The notes below the pieces were generated by a model. That model saw only the letters and a list, made by a program, of their open reading frames with translations, made no database searches and had not been told where the DNA came from. The position numbers and the translations under genes are program-made. From Ciborinia camelliae (lineage: Eukaryota; Ascomycota; Leotiomycetes; Helotiales; Sclerotiniaceae), in assembly GCA_025890175.1 (NCBI GenBank), contig JANPYM010000005.1:1002267-1066266 (forward strand): DNA of 64,000 nt, written 5' to 3'. Every line of letters begins with the position of its first letter. The first letter of the stretch is position 1. Shown here in pieces: positions 25,140-35,960 of this stretch.

Positions 25140-26720
25140 CGGACTCACCCACTCACCTGGCAGGCAGTCATGCCGAGTATGCTAACCGCCATCATCCTGT
25201 CGTGCAATTTCTCCGTCGTTGTAGCACGCATGTTCTGCGCTTTTTCCCATCGCTGTTGCTTTATTCGCCTGCGCATCATAGAACTGAATGGAAACAACTT
25301 GTGGCGGCCAAAAATAGGCGAACTGGCACTCCCAAGAATTGCAGTCGGGAAATAGTAGGGTTTCGGTATCTCCGGCAGCATAGATGTGGGAAAGAAAGGA
25401 TGGAGGTCTATTGAGATGACGGATCGCCTCCCGGGACTCAATGGCCCGGATAGAAAGAGGGTGTTGTCGATAGCCTAGAGCCAGTCATCGTCCATCTGGA
25501 CAGAGGGCCATGTAACAGGGAGGGTTTGCAAACCCTCCAGTAGCTGCAGTTTCAGTTATTTGAATCCGCTCTTCAAATCGGGAACTTGGATTGAGCAGGG
25601 GAAAAGTGCCCATAAGCAAGAGCTCATTATTCTGGCAGAATAATATGGTCTATGAGTGTGGTCGACTCAAAGGAATCGACGATACTACAATACAGTCACC
25701 GCTGCTTAGGTGCCACACCTTAGTAGTTGAGAGGCCACACGTAACAAGCAATGTGCCGAGAAAGTTAAATCTCACTTCCCGTAATTTCTCCCCGTGATCA
25801 ATCTGCTGTGCCTCTTGATAAGAAGCCGATGAATATAGAAATATAATAATACTCTTGTTACCCAAGGATGAGGAAGCAACAGCAATCCAGTCCCCTTGCG
25901 CTACTAGTGCCGTAGCTTCAAGTCAACGCCATACGAGAGACATGCCAAGGAACCATCCCAGTCACGAGAAAATCTGGTAACGGTCAGATGGCTATTGTTG
26001 CGAAGCACAAATTGCTTGTATGGCACCGAGTTAGCGGGGGAAAGGGTGGAATCATGTTGTAAATACTGTTGGGTGTATATGAATTAGTTGGCTACCATAC
26101 TTGTGAACCAACTTCCCGAAGTCAATTGCCAAATCGTCAATGAGTTCCAGTTCACTCCGAAGGTGTTTAGAATGTGGCTCAAGCACATCGTCTTTCCTTC
26201 TTTTGGGGACGAAAAATGAAAGGTAGGTAGATGTCTGTAGTAACACATGCAATTGCCATGATTGTGCAATGACATGGATCCAGGTTAATACCTCTGGGCC
26301 GCGAAGAAACTTCACAAGTGCAGTCTGAGAGGTCTGGTCACTATTTGCAAGATGATATCCCCATGAGACTGCCGCGTAATTATATAACACCAGAACTCGG
26401 CCGTTCGTAAAGCTGGCTCGGATGGCCATGTAGGTGAGACAACTAAGACAACGAAAGGATAACTTATGGTTTGCTGCGTTCTGATCAACAAAGAATCCAC
26501 CTCTGGTGCGAGTAGGATATTCTCGTGCAGTCTTATGAATCATGGCCATAGTTTCGCCGTTGTCAATGATTACGAACCCACCACAAAGATCTCAACTCGC
26601 CTTCTGGATGTTCAAAACACGACTGGCGCCAGTTTCAAGTCATTTTGATAGTTCTGAAGCAGTGAGGAGGTGTGAAGAGCATGTGACCCAGCGCTAATGT
26701 ATTGCTACCGAGTGCCTTTT
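25140..26720 (-). pseudogene. Decayed NACHT-WD40 (STAND/NLR-like) gene, C-terminal half
   Basis: Read on the minus strand, broken frames line up with one protein family. From 5' to 3' these are: SNTLALGHMLF; then in another frame LLTASELSK, a TGA stop, LETGASRVLNIQKAS, a second TGA; then DLCGGFVIIDNGETMAMIHK and TAREYPTRT, the winged-helix end typical of fungal NACHT proteins; then LSFRCLSCLTYM, YAAVSWGYHLANSD and helical spacer sequence to about 26052. After more breaks come WD40-like blades: DWIAVASSSLGNKSIIIFLY, KLREVRFNFLGTLLVTCG with STTKVWHLSSGDCI, and CPDGR, a stop, then LALGYRQHPLSI. The NACHT P-loop region is absent, so the 5' half is lost. Frameshifts and at least three stops rule out a working gene. 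Such proteins act in fungal incompatibility and innate immunity, and the family assignment rests on pattern recognition only. Confidence 0.7.
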
Positions 26721-27038
26721 CGGAAGGAGCAACAGTTGGAGTAGCAGCAGGCTTTCTCCCAATTCACCATTGGCTGAATCATACGATTTATCATTCGCAA
26801 TTCAATACCAACAGATATCTTTGCTACTCAATCTAGGATCTATGCTTTTTCTAAATTTGGAGTCATACTCGGCTTCAAAATCAAGGAATCAAGCTTGTGG
26901 TTTTTTTCTCCTCAATACCTTCATGTTAAAGCAATCATTCCCTGCCGCTATTAAATCAGATTTCGTACAAATACACAGATAAATCGTTCATTCGTCCGAT
27001 TCGTAGTATTCGCGAGAGTAGCAATATTATTTTTGAAG

Positions 27039-28314
27039 ATGCGTTTGGCCATTATCCGGAGAAAGGAGGGAATTCTAGAAGAAATTGATGGGGACTTCCC
27101 TATGGACGAAGCAATTATCTCGGGTTTGTAGCCTTGCAAATCTATACGATTGAGAGTTAAAGAATGCTAATTGTATTGGTTTAGTATTACCAAAAGAGTC
27201 CAAAGTCTTATCTGCAGAGGCCTATGGCGATACTGCATGGACACAAACTGGCCGAATTACAGTAAAACTTTCCAGCGGTGATATCAAGCAACACTTCATA
27301 AAGGTTAACAGCAATAGAAGTATATAGCTAACAAGGTTATACATTAGGTGGCTTTGGGGGATGTTGGGCGAAGCTTGGTCCGAGGCGAACATACCGCCAT
27401 TGAGCTAATTGATAGACTCATTCCTGGATTAGTACCCAAGCCATTAGCATGGGGTGAATATAACTTCCAACCGAGTACATATTTCTCAATTGAGGATTTC
27501 CATCGCATAGACATGAGCCTGCCAGATCCAACGAAGCTAGCTCACGGTACCCTTCAGTTGCACAGTCAGGTATCCCCCAACGGTCTCTTTGGCTTTCCTG
27601 TCTCAACTTTTGATGGAATTGCGCCACATCCTGCTGCATGGGAGACCAAATGGACAGTATTCTTCTTCACTAAAATTTTACGGCAGTCCGTCAAGTCGGA
27701 TGCGCAGACGAATGGCGTTTGGCCAGAGCTTTCGTTGGCTGCAGAACAGTTGCTCACAGTTGTTGTTCCGAAACTTTTAGATCCACTACAAGAAGGTCCT
27801 GATCCCATCGTTCCACGGCTTATTCATGGAGATCTTTGGAGTGGAAACATAGGTATGGGCAAAGAGACTGGTGAGGTCATATTCGTCGACGCTGGTTCCT
27901 TCTATGCTCGTAACGAGATGGATATTGGAATGTGGCGCCGTTATGGTGTACAGAATCTTGGTCAAGCGTATCTAAAAGAGTATAAACAACTTTTCCCTCC
28001 ATAGGAGCCTCAAGAGGGTTTCAACAATCGGAATAGACTGTACAGCATAAAGTTTGACCTCAACATGTCGGCGGGAAGCCCGGGGGAAAAAGCCAGAGAT
28101 GTGTAAGTCTTTCATCTACAACAAGCAATGGGCAAATACCTAACTTTCGATAAGTGCACTGAACAATATGGTTTATCTGTGTGAAAAATATGCGCCGCTT
28201 GAGGGCTTACCAAAATACGATCCCAAGAAACATCCATCAGCCGGGCTGGATTATATGTACGCAAAGAGCAAGATACCCGTGGGTGAAGGTAGTAAGGATA
28301 GACCCGAGTGGTAG
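27039..28314 (+). pseudogene. Fructosamine/ketosamine-3-kinase family gene with one in-frame TAG
   Basis: Exons 27039-27123, 27185-27303 and 27348 onward encode a phosphotransferase of the fructosamine-kinase family, which phosphorylates sugar adducts on protein lysines for repair. Visible blocks are HFIKVALGDVGRSLVRGE, VPKPLAWGEY, the catalytic loop RLIHGDLWSGNIG and VIFVDAGSFYARNEMDIGMW. The frame stops at a TAG at 28002-28004, giving 286 residues. Beyond it the same frame continues as EPQEGFNNRNRLYSIKFDLN up to a GTAAGT donor at 28103. A final exon 28155-28314 carries LNNMVYLCEKYAPLEGLPKY, the conserved C-terminal end of the family. All splice sites are intact, so this single stop is the only visible lesion. 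The possibilities are a recent nonsense mutation, a sequencing error, or readthrough. A truncated product would lack the last 80-odd residues. Confidence 0.85.
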
Positions 28315-29558
28315 TAGGTATTCGTAATCATAACCAGAGGTTTTTGAAGCTACGTCCTCTCCGTCCCAAGTACCAGTTCAAGCTTCCTCTGATGACAAGT
28401 ACTTATTCAAAAGGTATGTCGCTCCTTTCACCAATTCATTGTGGAAGGTCCAACATTTGACACTTAAGGAGTTGCCATCAATCTCCGGAGTCCGGATTCT
28501 TTTGATGTCTTTTGAAATTGCTAGGAGATTTTGATCATGAGATATGAAGCCAGGTACTTGGGCCTTGACCGCATTATAGTCCATTTAAATTTCTTGGAGG
28601 CGTGGAATCCTGGAGATTCAGTCACACCACTTCGTCGGGCGGTAATTCATGAAACGCCGCAGCTTGTCCAGACCCTATCGACACCCGATGCAAAGTTCGC
28701 GCGTCACAATTTCTTCATGCCTACTATAATGAAAGATGTTGATGGTCTCAAGAAGATGGAGGAAGATTTATTACTAGAAACACCTTACACGAACTCAGAA
28801 ACCTTGGAAATGTTCTTTGCTCGAGCCAGGGTTCCAGAATATCAACAGATTTCTTGCAGACACCTCTGGGTCTCCTAGACTGCGAGTATGATGGGCCGCA
28901 ACGGCGGGTGCGACGTGGATTTCACACTTAGGAGAAGATTGAGGAGGCGATTTCGCTGTGCTTGGTGTTGCAGCCAGGGTATGAGGATGTCGTGTTGTGT
29001 GGGGCTGTAAGGTTTGGACATATGTGGATGGAGGGATGGCTGGTGTGCCGTCATTGAAGGCGGGGAGTGTAGGGAAACATTTGGGAGTTTTGGATATGGG
29101 ACAGTCTATGGGCCGTTGATTTCTTTTATGGGGTTCTCGTCCTTGTTTGGAAGATGGGGGTTGCTGCGGAAGTGGAAGAAGGGTTTTCATCTGGGGTAGA
29201 TCATTGCAAATCGGGTAAATGAAGATGATGGTAGTCTCAATTGCTCTTTGAAAGCAGGATACAGGATCAATAAATACCATTTTCCAGTCTCTAACTCCCG
29301 TCTCATCTATTGCCCTTTGGGATAAAGTACCCGCCTATTGAGCGGCACAGATTCACTCTCAATCTCCCTTCCACTTGATTCACTATCCCATCCCGCGTTT
29401 TGATATGCCGAGGTCCAAAGATCAGACGACCGCATGTAAACAGAAAAAAACTTCAAAGTAAACAAAAAACACGGATTTTCAAGTTCCTGAATCTTCTTCC
29501 AAATCCCCCGAAACTTTGAATACGATATAAGAAGACCATCTGGATTACGGCTCTGTTT
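28315..29558. other. Region without a recognised gene; one 115-codon frame
   Basis: A plus-strand frame at 28531-28878 (115 codons, containing IIVHLNFLEAWNPGDSV and HNFFMPTIMKDVDGL) has protein-like composition. A GTATGT donor and CTTAAG acceptor lie upstream (28414-28470), but I do not recognise it and could not build a phase-consistent gene. The rest shows no gene. Confidence 0.35.
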
Positions 29559-29870
29559 TCAAATTTGAGTTTGGTCCAAAATTGAAAAAGTTGAAATGCC
29601 ACTCAGACGTGCAACAAAACTTTTTGAGTAAGGGAAAATATCAACTGATTGGGTGGAAGAGAAATGAAGGATGAATACTCGTCTGAAAGGAGTTCTTGCG
29701 AATGGCATATGTACCAACTCGGTTTTGGAGACTGCTTTGATCCCCTCTGATAGTGCCCACGCCGATGTTTTGAATGCACAATAACTACCTAGGTGCCTAA
29801 GGTTCGTACCTATCCAGCAACTTGCTAAAGGAGTCATCGCAACAGGTATTCTGAGATACAAGTGAGGCAT
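29559..29870 (-). pseudogene. Possible relic of a short-chain dehydrogenase/reductase
   Basis: A 103-codon minus-strand frame contains LGSYCAFKTSAWALSEGIK, which resembles the active-site YxxxK helix of short-chain dehydrogenases with its trailing LSEGI(K/A) sequence. No Rossmann GxxxGxG segment is found upstream, so this is at most a fragment. The match is to a single motif and could be chance. Confidence 0.3.
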
Positions 29871-30114
29871 GCAACTGCAACTGGGATATGACTAAACTTC
29901 CTATTAGGGATACAGGGTAATGATTTCTAAGTCGAAACTTTCGGGCATTATCCCGCATCTCTTCTTTTGTCCATCGTCGCGGAGAGGAGGGGACGAGAGG
30001 TAGCCATGAGGCGGAAGCATACCTAGCGAGCAGCCGATTCCTATATCACGTGAAAGCTCCAGACTTCGAGATTGTCACGGTCGTGTAAATTGAAAATCGC
30101 GTCTCTCAACTTCG

Positions 30115-30120
30115 ACGCGT
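30115..30120. promoter_or_regulatory. MluI cell-cycle box (ACGCGT) upstream of RFC4
   Basis: An ACGCGT hexamer lies 32 bp before the RFC4 start codon. In yeasts this MCB element binds MBF (Mbp1/Swi6) and drives G1/S expression of DNA-replication genes, RFC genes among them. The site is seen directly. Its use in this fungus is inference. Confidence 0.5.
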
Positions 30121-30151
30121 CAACCCAAACTTCAACATCCAGCAACACAAT

Positions 30152-31329
30152 ATGACGACCACCAAAGCCTCTGAAGTTGGAGAGTCTTCCACAAGTGCTG
30201 CAAAGAAAGTACTAAAAGCCAATACCAATGGCGTTACGAATTATGAATTACCATGGTATGTATTCAAATTTCTTGTTCGTGCAAAAGAAAAGGCTGATTC
30301 GAGGCCAACAGGGTTGAGAAATATCGACCGGTATTCCTTGACGATATAGTAGGAAACACAGAGACGATAGAACGATTGAAGATTATCGCGAAAGATGGAA
30401 ATATGCCCCATGTTATTATTTCTGGTATGCCGGGTATTGGAAAGACGACGAGTGTATTGTGTCTGGCCAGGCAACTGCTAGGGGATTCATACAAGGAGGC
30501 AGTATTGGAGTTGAATGCTAGTGACGAGAGAGGTATATCATCTCCCATAAACCCAAGATTTCAATCATTGATTTGAAGATCAACAGGTATCGATGTTGTA
30601 CGCAACCGCATAAAGGGATTTGCACAAAAGAAAGTTACACTCCCTGCCGGCCGCCATAAACTCGTTATTCTCGATGAAGCAGATAGTATGACATCTGGTG
30701 CTCAACAAGCTTTACGTCGTACAATGGAGATTTACAGTTCGACTACGCGATTTGCATTTGCATGCAATCAATCGAATAAGATTATCGAGCCTTTACAATC
30801 CAGATGTGCGATTTTACGATATGCCAGATTGACTGATGCGCAAGTGGTCAAACGATTGTTGCAAATTATCGAGGCGGAGAAAGTAGAATATAGTGAGGAT
30901 GGGTTGGCTGCATTAGTCTTTAGTGCAGAGGGAGATATGCGACAAGCTATCAATAATCTCCAGTCAACTTTCGCGGGATTCGGGTTCGTTAATGGAGATA
31001 ATGTGTTTAAAGTTGTGGATTCGCCTCATCCGATCAAAGTACAAGCTATGATCAAGGCATGCTATGAAGGGAAGATTGATGCTGCGTTGGAGACCCTGAA
31101 TGAGTTATGGGGTTTGGGATACTCGAGCCACGATATCATCAGCACGATGTTCAGAGTTACGAAGACAGTCAATACTCTGAGTGAGCATTCAAAGCTGGAG
31201 TTCATTAAGGAAATTGGATTCACACATATGAAGATTCTGGAGGGAGTTCAAACACTGTTACAGTTGAGTGGTTGCATTGCACGACTTTGCAAGCTGAATA
31301 TGGATTCAAGACAATTCGTTGCTAAATAA
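30152..31329 (+). CDS. RFC4: Replication factor C subunit 4
   Basis: Three exons are in phase: 30152-30255, 30312-30532 and 30587-31329, giving 355 residues. This is an AAA+ clamp-loader subunit that, with the other RFC subunits, opens and loads PCNA at primer ends. RFC boxes are clear: [19 protein letters not shown] (box II), Walker [10 protein letters not shown] from about residue 73, [20 protein letters not shown], Walker [11 protein letters not shown] near 136, then [20 protein letters not shown] (Arg finger box) and [14 protein letters not shown] (SRC motif). The GMPGIGKTT spelling is the Rfc4 (human RFC2) version rather than Rfc2, 3 or 5. The C-terminal collar domain ends near the stop. 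An MCB box lies just upstream. Confidence 0.97.
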
Positions 31330-31436
31330 TGGGAATACGAGGAAAAGCATTACAGGGGAGTTTGGAGCTTTATGATACAGCTGGCGTATATGATATTGGT
31401 TATGTAGAGTCCTCTAAAAACTCCATGAGTAGAATT

Positions 31437-31899
31437 TTACCTTGATTTTTCCTGTTTTGATGCGGATTGCTTATATTCTTCTTCGTATTGATCCCACGCG
31501 GCTCTATCCCTAATCAGACGTTTTTCCATTCGGACTCTTGCCTCATATTCTCTTATGCGTCGATCCGCTTCAAGAGAACCTCCCATAACCATAAAGCCCA
31601 TGTGGATGAATCTATTCGTATTACGATTAGCTAAAACCCCTTTCAAATTTGATATCATATCCACCAACTTACACTTTGAATTGAATCGTCAAACCTCTGT
31701 ATATCGGAGAAAGAGCATATCCAGCACCTCCCAGTGCAGCTGCAAACAGGCCCCACTACCGCATAACAATCAACAAACATCCTCAAAATCCCCAGCCCAT
31801 GTAGACTCATACCTTTGCACCACCAGCTAAAGCACCTCTCCCAGCTTCCCAAGCTGCAGCATTCGCTTCTTCATTTCTTAATCCACCAGTTTGGTGCAT
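31437..31899 (-). CDS. Small conserved membrane protein, probably mitochondrial
   Basis: Exons 31899-31813, 31755-31673 and 31611-31437 give 114 residues. The splice choice joins GGAK to WGLFAAALGGAGYALSPIYR, then GLTIQFKVFIHMGFMVMGGS, then LEADRRIREYEARVRMEKRL. Two hydrophobic segments followed by a charged, arginine-rich coiled stretch resemble the HIG1/respiratory-supercomplex-factor style of small inner-membrane proteins, but I cannot assign a name. An open frame continues upstream on the same strand (to 32122) and includes ITKS-like basic sequence. It is out of frame with this start, so the N-terminus could be longer if an unseen exon exists. It is divergent from HIS3 with 245 bp between starts. 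Confidence 0.72.
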
Positions 31900-32144
31900 T
31901 TTGTATCTTTCGTTTGCATTTATTTTCCTGCAAAATGAAGGTCCAATAATCACGACGAGTGAATTTCAAATACCGTGGGCTTTGATTGGATTGAAACGTC
32001 ATCCCGCCTCGGCTCTTTCCGATTGATCCTGGTATATTTTTTTTGGAGGCGGTAGTCATTTGTAGTACCGGTAGGTAGCATAATAATAACAATAAAAACA
32101 ACTCCCTCATAACAAACCTCACTCAATCAACACAATAACAAGCA

Positions 32145-32892
32145 ATGGCTCCTGTTCGATCAACAGCGCTTTCGCGCGATACAAATGAGACGTCAATTCA
32201 ACTGGCGATTAATCTCGATGGAGGTGAATTTCCAGCAGATACCGATAAGAAGTTGTTGAGTGGTGAGGAGGGACATGCTTCGCAGGTTTCGAAATCGCAG
32301 CATATTGCTATACATACCGGCATCGGATTTTTGGATCATATGCTGCATGCTCTGGCAAAGCATGCTGGTTGGAGTTTGGCGATCAATTGCAAAGGAGATT
32401 TACACAGTATGTTTCTACTTTCTGTTTACTCGACTAGAAACTGCAGTTTTGGATGTGCAAGTGCTAATTTCCATCTCAGTTGATGATCACCATACCGCTG
32501 AAGATGTCTGTATTGCACTTGGTACCTCCTTCGCAAAAGCTCTCGGAACCCCTGTAGGCATCGCACGTTTCGGATCCGCATACTGCCCCCTCGATGAAGC
32601 ACTTTCCCGAGCCGTTGTCGATATTTCAAATCGTCCTTTTAGTGTTATAGAGTTGGGACTCAAAAGAGAGAAGATTGGTGACTTGAGCTGTGAAATGATA
32701 CCCCATTGTATGCAGAGTTTCGCACAGGGCGCAAGAATCACATTGCATGTGGATTGTTTGAGAGGTGATAATGATCACCATAGAGCGGAGAGTGCTTTTA
32801 AAGCATTGGCTGTGGCGATCAGACTGGCAACCTCGAGGGTAGCGGGTAGAGAGGGCGAGGTTCCTAGTACAAAGGGTACTTTGAGTACCTAG
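32145..32892 (+). CDS. HIS3: Imidazoleglycerol-phosphate dehydratase
   Basis: Two exons, 32145-32406 and 32480-32892, give 224 residues. It catalyses step six of histidine biosynthesis, dehydration of imidazole glycerol phosphate, in a Mn-dependent 24-mer. Metal-binding histidine blocks are present and duplicated as usual: [20 protein letters not shown] in exon 1, [14 protein letters not shown] at the junction and [15 protein letters not shown] near the C-terminus. The conserved [20 protein letters not shown] and RPF blocks lie between. Length matches yeast His3 (220). The intron joins LH to IDDHHTAED, which supports the model. I found no clear TGACTCA (Gcn4/CPC1) site in the 245-bp promoter. 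Confidence 0.98.
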
Positions 32893-33453
32893 GGAGGGGA
32901 TGGATGAATATTAAGAGAAAAGGTCCATCGGTGAGGTTTGGCTTATTCAGTTTGTTTCATAACTCAATAAAAATCCAAGAACTGGGGCCAGACATAGAAA
33001 TCAAATAGCCGCAAGTGTAGGACAGCTTGGAAAATGTGAATGAGCTGTGAAGATCAGAATGATGGTTGTAGGCTTAAGAATTATACATTAAAAATGATGA
33101 GAGGCTTTTAAGAATTGAGATTTCGATTTAGATTTAGAATTAGAATTACAAATTAACAGGATCTTATTTAAGAACACCTTTTCTTGAATACAACTTCATA
33201 CCTAAGCTCCGAGGACCACACCTGGTGCAAATGTGATACCTCAGTATAAATTTATATATGAAGCAGGGTGTCTCTAAAGTTTCGCGGGGAGTATTTATTA
33301 TCCCACCCCTCTTTCTGCTGCTATAGCTCACCGCCTTTCGGCAGAAAAAGTAAATTTCCATCAAACCATCGCAATCACTAAATCTTTTATCGCATCACCA
33401 AATTAAAATCTCTCCTCTCACCAATTCAATTCAAATACCACCGCTACAATAAA
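32893..33453. other. Intergenic region HIS3 to LOC1
   Basis: About 560 bp, AT-rich, with a TAGAATTAGA-type stutter near 33120-33150. It contains the LOC1 promoter. No gene seen. Confidence 0.6.
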
Positions 33454-34201
33454 ATGGCACCCTCCCGCACCAGCACCGTGAAAAACAAAAATGCATCCAA
33501 GCATGCTGCCAACGGCTCTGGTATCCGTAACAGCAAAACCGTTTCACGAGCTCAAAGTGACGGAGTATCGAAATCGAAAGGCAAAAAAGCTACACAGTCC
33601 AAGGGCGCACCCCCAAAACAACAGAAACAGGGTAGTAAATTGGCGACTTTGAAGAAGAAGAGGAGAGTTTATACTGAGAAGGAGTTGGGGATTCCGGCGC
33701 TGAACATGATTACGCCCGTGGGAGTGGAAAAACCGAAGGGGAAGAAGAAGGGCAAGGTTTTTGTGGATGATAGAGTGGGTTATTGGTTTCTTTTTTCGGC
33801 TTGCGTGTTTTGTGAACGAGGAATGGGCGGAGGGATGGAGAAAAGTGGCATTGGAATCGGAATTGAGATGTTGAATTCATCAATTCTAAGGAGTATGGGC
33901 TAATCAATTGCGAAAACAGGAATCCATGATGACGATTCTCGCCATGGTAAACGCGGATAAGGACGGTCAAATTGAGAGTAAGATGATGAGAGCCAGACAA
34001 ATGGAAGAGATCCGAGAGGCGAGAAAGGCAGAGCATGAGAGGAAACAGGAGATGCAAAAGAATAAATTAAAGGGCATGAAGGATGATTTGAGGAAAAAGA
34101 GGAAGAGAGGAGGAGATGATGAGGGTGGAGATGCAAAGAGTGAAGCGTTGGCCGGAACGAAACCTTTGAAGCCTAAGAAGAAGACTGTTTCGTTTGCTTA
34201 A
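33454..34201 (+). CDS. LOC1: 60S ribosomal subunit assembly/export protein Loc1
   Basis: Two exons, 33454-33774 and 33920-34201, give 200 residues. The intron is 145 bp, the longest in this set, with a GTGGGT donor. Loc1 is a nucleolar RNA-annealing protein in 60S biogenesis, also linked to localised mRNAs in yeast. The protein is basic throughout. It has a Ser/Lys-rich N-terminus, the family core [20 protein letters not shown] followed by [17 protein letters not shown], a coiled-coil region rich in Glu/Arg/Lys ([20 protein letters not shown]) and the end [10 protein letters not shown]. Length matches yeast Loc1 (204). Confidence 0.9.
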
Positions 34202-34452
34202 GAAGTTGAAATAGGGATTTTCAATTGCGGATTATCACAGAGAGAAGGCAGGCAGGCATAATTATATTCGGGCGTTATGGCGAATACATATTGGGTGGGA
34301 CGAGGATATTAAAAATTGGCAATTGAGAGAGATACCAGCGGTGTATTGACATTAAATTATTACTATGTTTGAGAGATTGCCAAGATGTCTCAATAAAGTC
34401 TGGAAAACATGCCTCGCTATATTCAAACATATTGACGTCCAATTGATGAACC

Positions 34453-35960
34453 TCACGTCCATTTTCGAACCATAGGTTGAAATTTAGGGCGAGCTGGGCT
34501 CAAATCAGCGGATGCGTGTGCATCAGGAGGAACAATCGTGTCAAGTTGTACTTCGAAGGCCATTTTGTTCAGGAAGTTGACACACTGGGGTTCTGTTAGT
34601 CGTGATTATGGGGGCGAGAGAGGAGTTAACTTACTGGGCGAGCATGCCATCTGTGACCGCCAATTTCAAACCATGATAAATGACCACCCAAAGACGTGGT
34701 ACACAAAACTGTGTATGGATTCTTCTTGATTTCTTCACGTGGCAAGCACTCGCCCGTGGCGATCTGAACATATGTCAGTAGGTGTCGGACTTCAAGAGAA
34801 GCGATACTATACTTACAGGGTCATCTTCAGCATTTATTGCGAAGAGAGGAATTCTCACAGCCAGCAGCGAATCCGTTGACGAAGCATCTCGATAGTATGC
34901 ACCCTCTGTAGGATATCCCCAAGCCGGACCTTGAATTTGTCGATCGAATTCGTGAAGGTAGGTAATGTTTCTAATCTTCTCGAAATCGATATTGGGATTT
35001 TTGATGATTTGATCATGGTGAATTTCGATTAGCCTCTTCATATTTTTGCCCATTGTCTTGGAGTAGACTTCTCTTCCAAGCCAAGTCCTTTGGAGAGCTA
35101 GGGATCCGGCGTCCAAGTTCCATGGGTTAGAACAAACAACCGCGGCTTTCAGGACACATGCATCTCCTTCTTCGGCAATGTACTGGGGTATGTTAACGAT
35201 GTTGAGGTGGACAGGAACGGGAAGGCTAGGTGAGAAGAAAAAGACTACGAGCAAACTTACATTGGTAAGAATATTACCCCCTAGGGAAAACCCAATACCA
35301 AATAGAGGTCTGTTGGGGAAGGTCTTCCTGAGCCAAGCGATCGTTTGTCGAGTGTCCCATGTTGCTCTCGCATTATACAATATACTGCTTGTAATTTTAT
35401 GTTTGGCACATCCACGACTATTGATCACACATGCCTCCCACTTTGAAGCATGATCGGCTCCAACCAAAGGTTCCAGTACATGCTTGAGATAGATCTCGTA
35501 AGAGCCACCCGAAAGTCCATGTAAGGTCACGAGCATTGGACGACTATCGAGAGATGCAATCCCCGAGAACTCTTCATCTGTATAGTAGGTAGTTCGGATG
35601 GGCAGGGTATCATCAACTTCGGTATATGGCTCATGAACTACAAAATCAACGGCAAAAGAACCTTGGTAGGCTGGATCCTCATTTTCAAACAACTTTCGTT
35701 TATAATAAATAGGAGGTCCATCGTTCTTTACAACTGTCCACATTGTTTGCAGGTGACCTAATAGAGTTAGCACTTTAATTCAACCCATCATTGATTTGAA
35801 GAATTCCATTACCATTGAATAAAATGGGGTTGAGACGACATGGTGGAGTTGATTCTTCGCAAATTTTAAGAAGATCTGTCGTCGAGCCATCTTTACTTTT
35901 GAGGGTTATGGGGTTTGTAGAATGGGTAAATCCAATCTTTGCATGTCCCAACCACTCCAT
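34453..35960 (-). CDS. Alpha/beta hydrolase, Eht1/Eeb1 (YheT-like) ester synthase/esterase family
   Basis: Five exons are in phase: 35960-35813, 35757-35261, 35182-34817, 34763-34635 and 34584-34453, giving 423 residues. Members make and hydrolyse medium-chain ethyl esters or act as lipases of monoacylglycerol type. The catalytic triad is visible: nucleophile FGIGFSLGGN with Ser 207, acid INAEDDP with Asp 335/336 and His 365 in SLGGHLSWFE. The family block NPILFNGHLQTMW marks the start of the fold and VTLHGLSGGSYE the oxyanion region. In-frame, stop-free sequence runs upstream of Met 1 (KTALGGFYRSFVRKPIKM) to a TTTAG acceptor near 36070, so an extra 5' exon is likely and the real N-terminus may be some 40 residues longer. 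Confidence 0.88.

Noticed and set aside
25980..26035. Plus-strand string resembling a WD40 blade (KLLVWHRVSG)
   Set aside because: It lies opposite the minus-strand NLR relic, whose many blocks are all on the other strand. A lone short match is coincidence.
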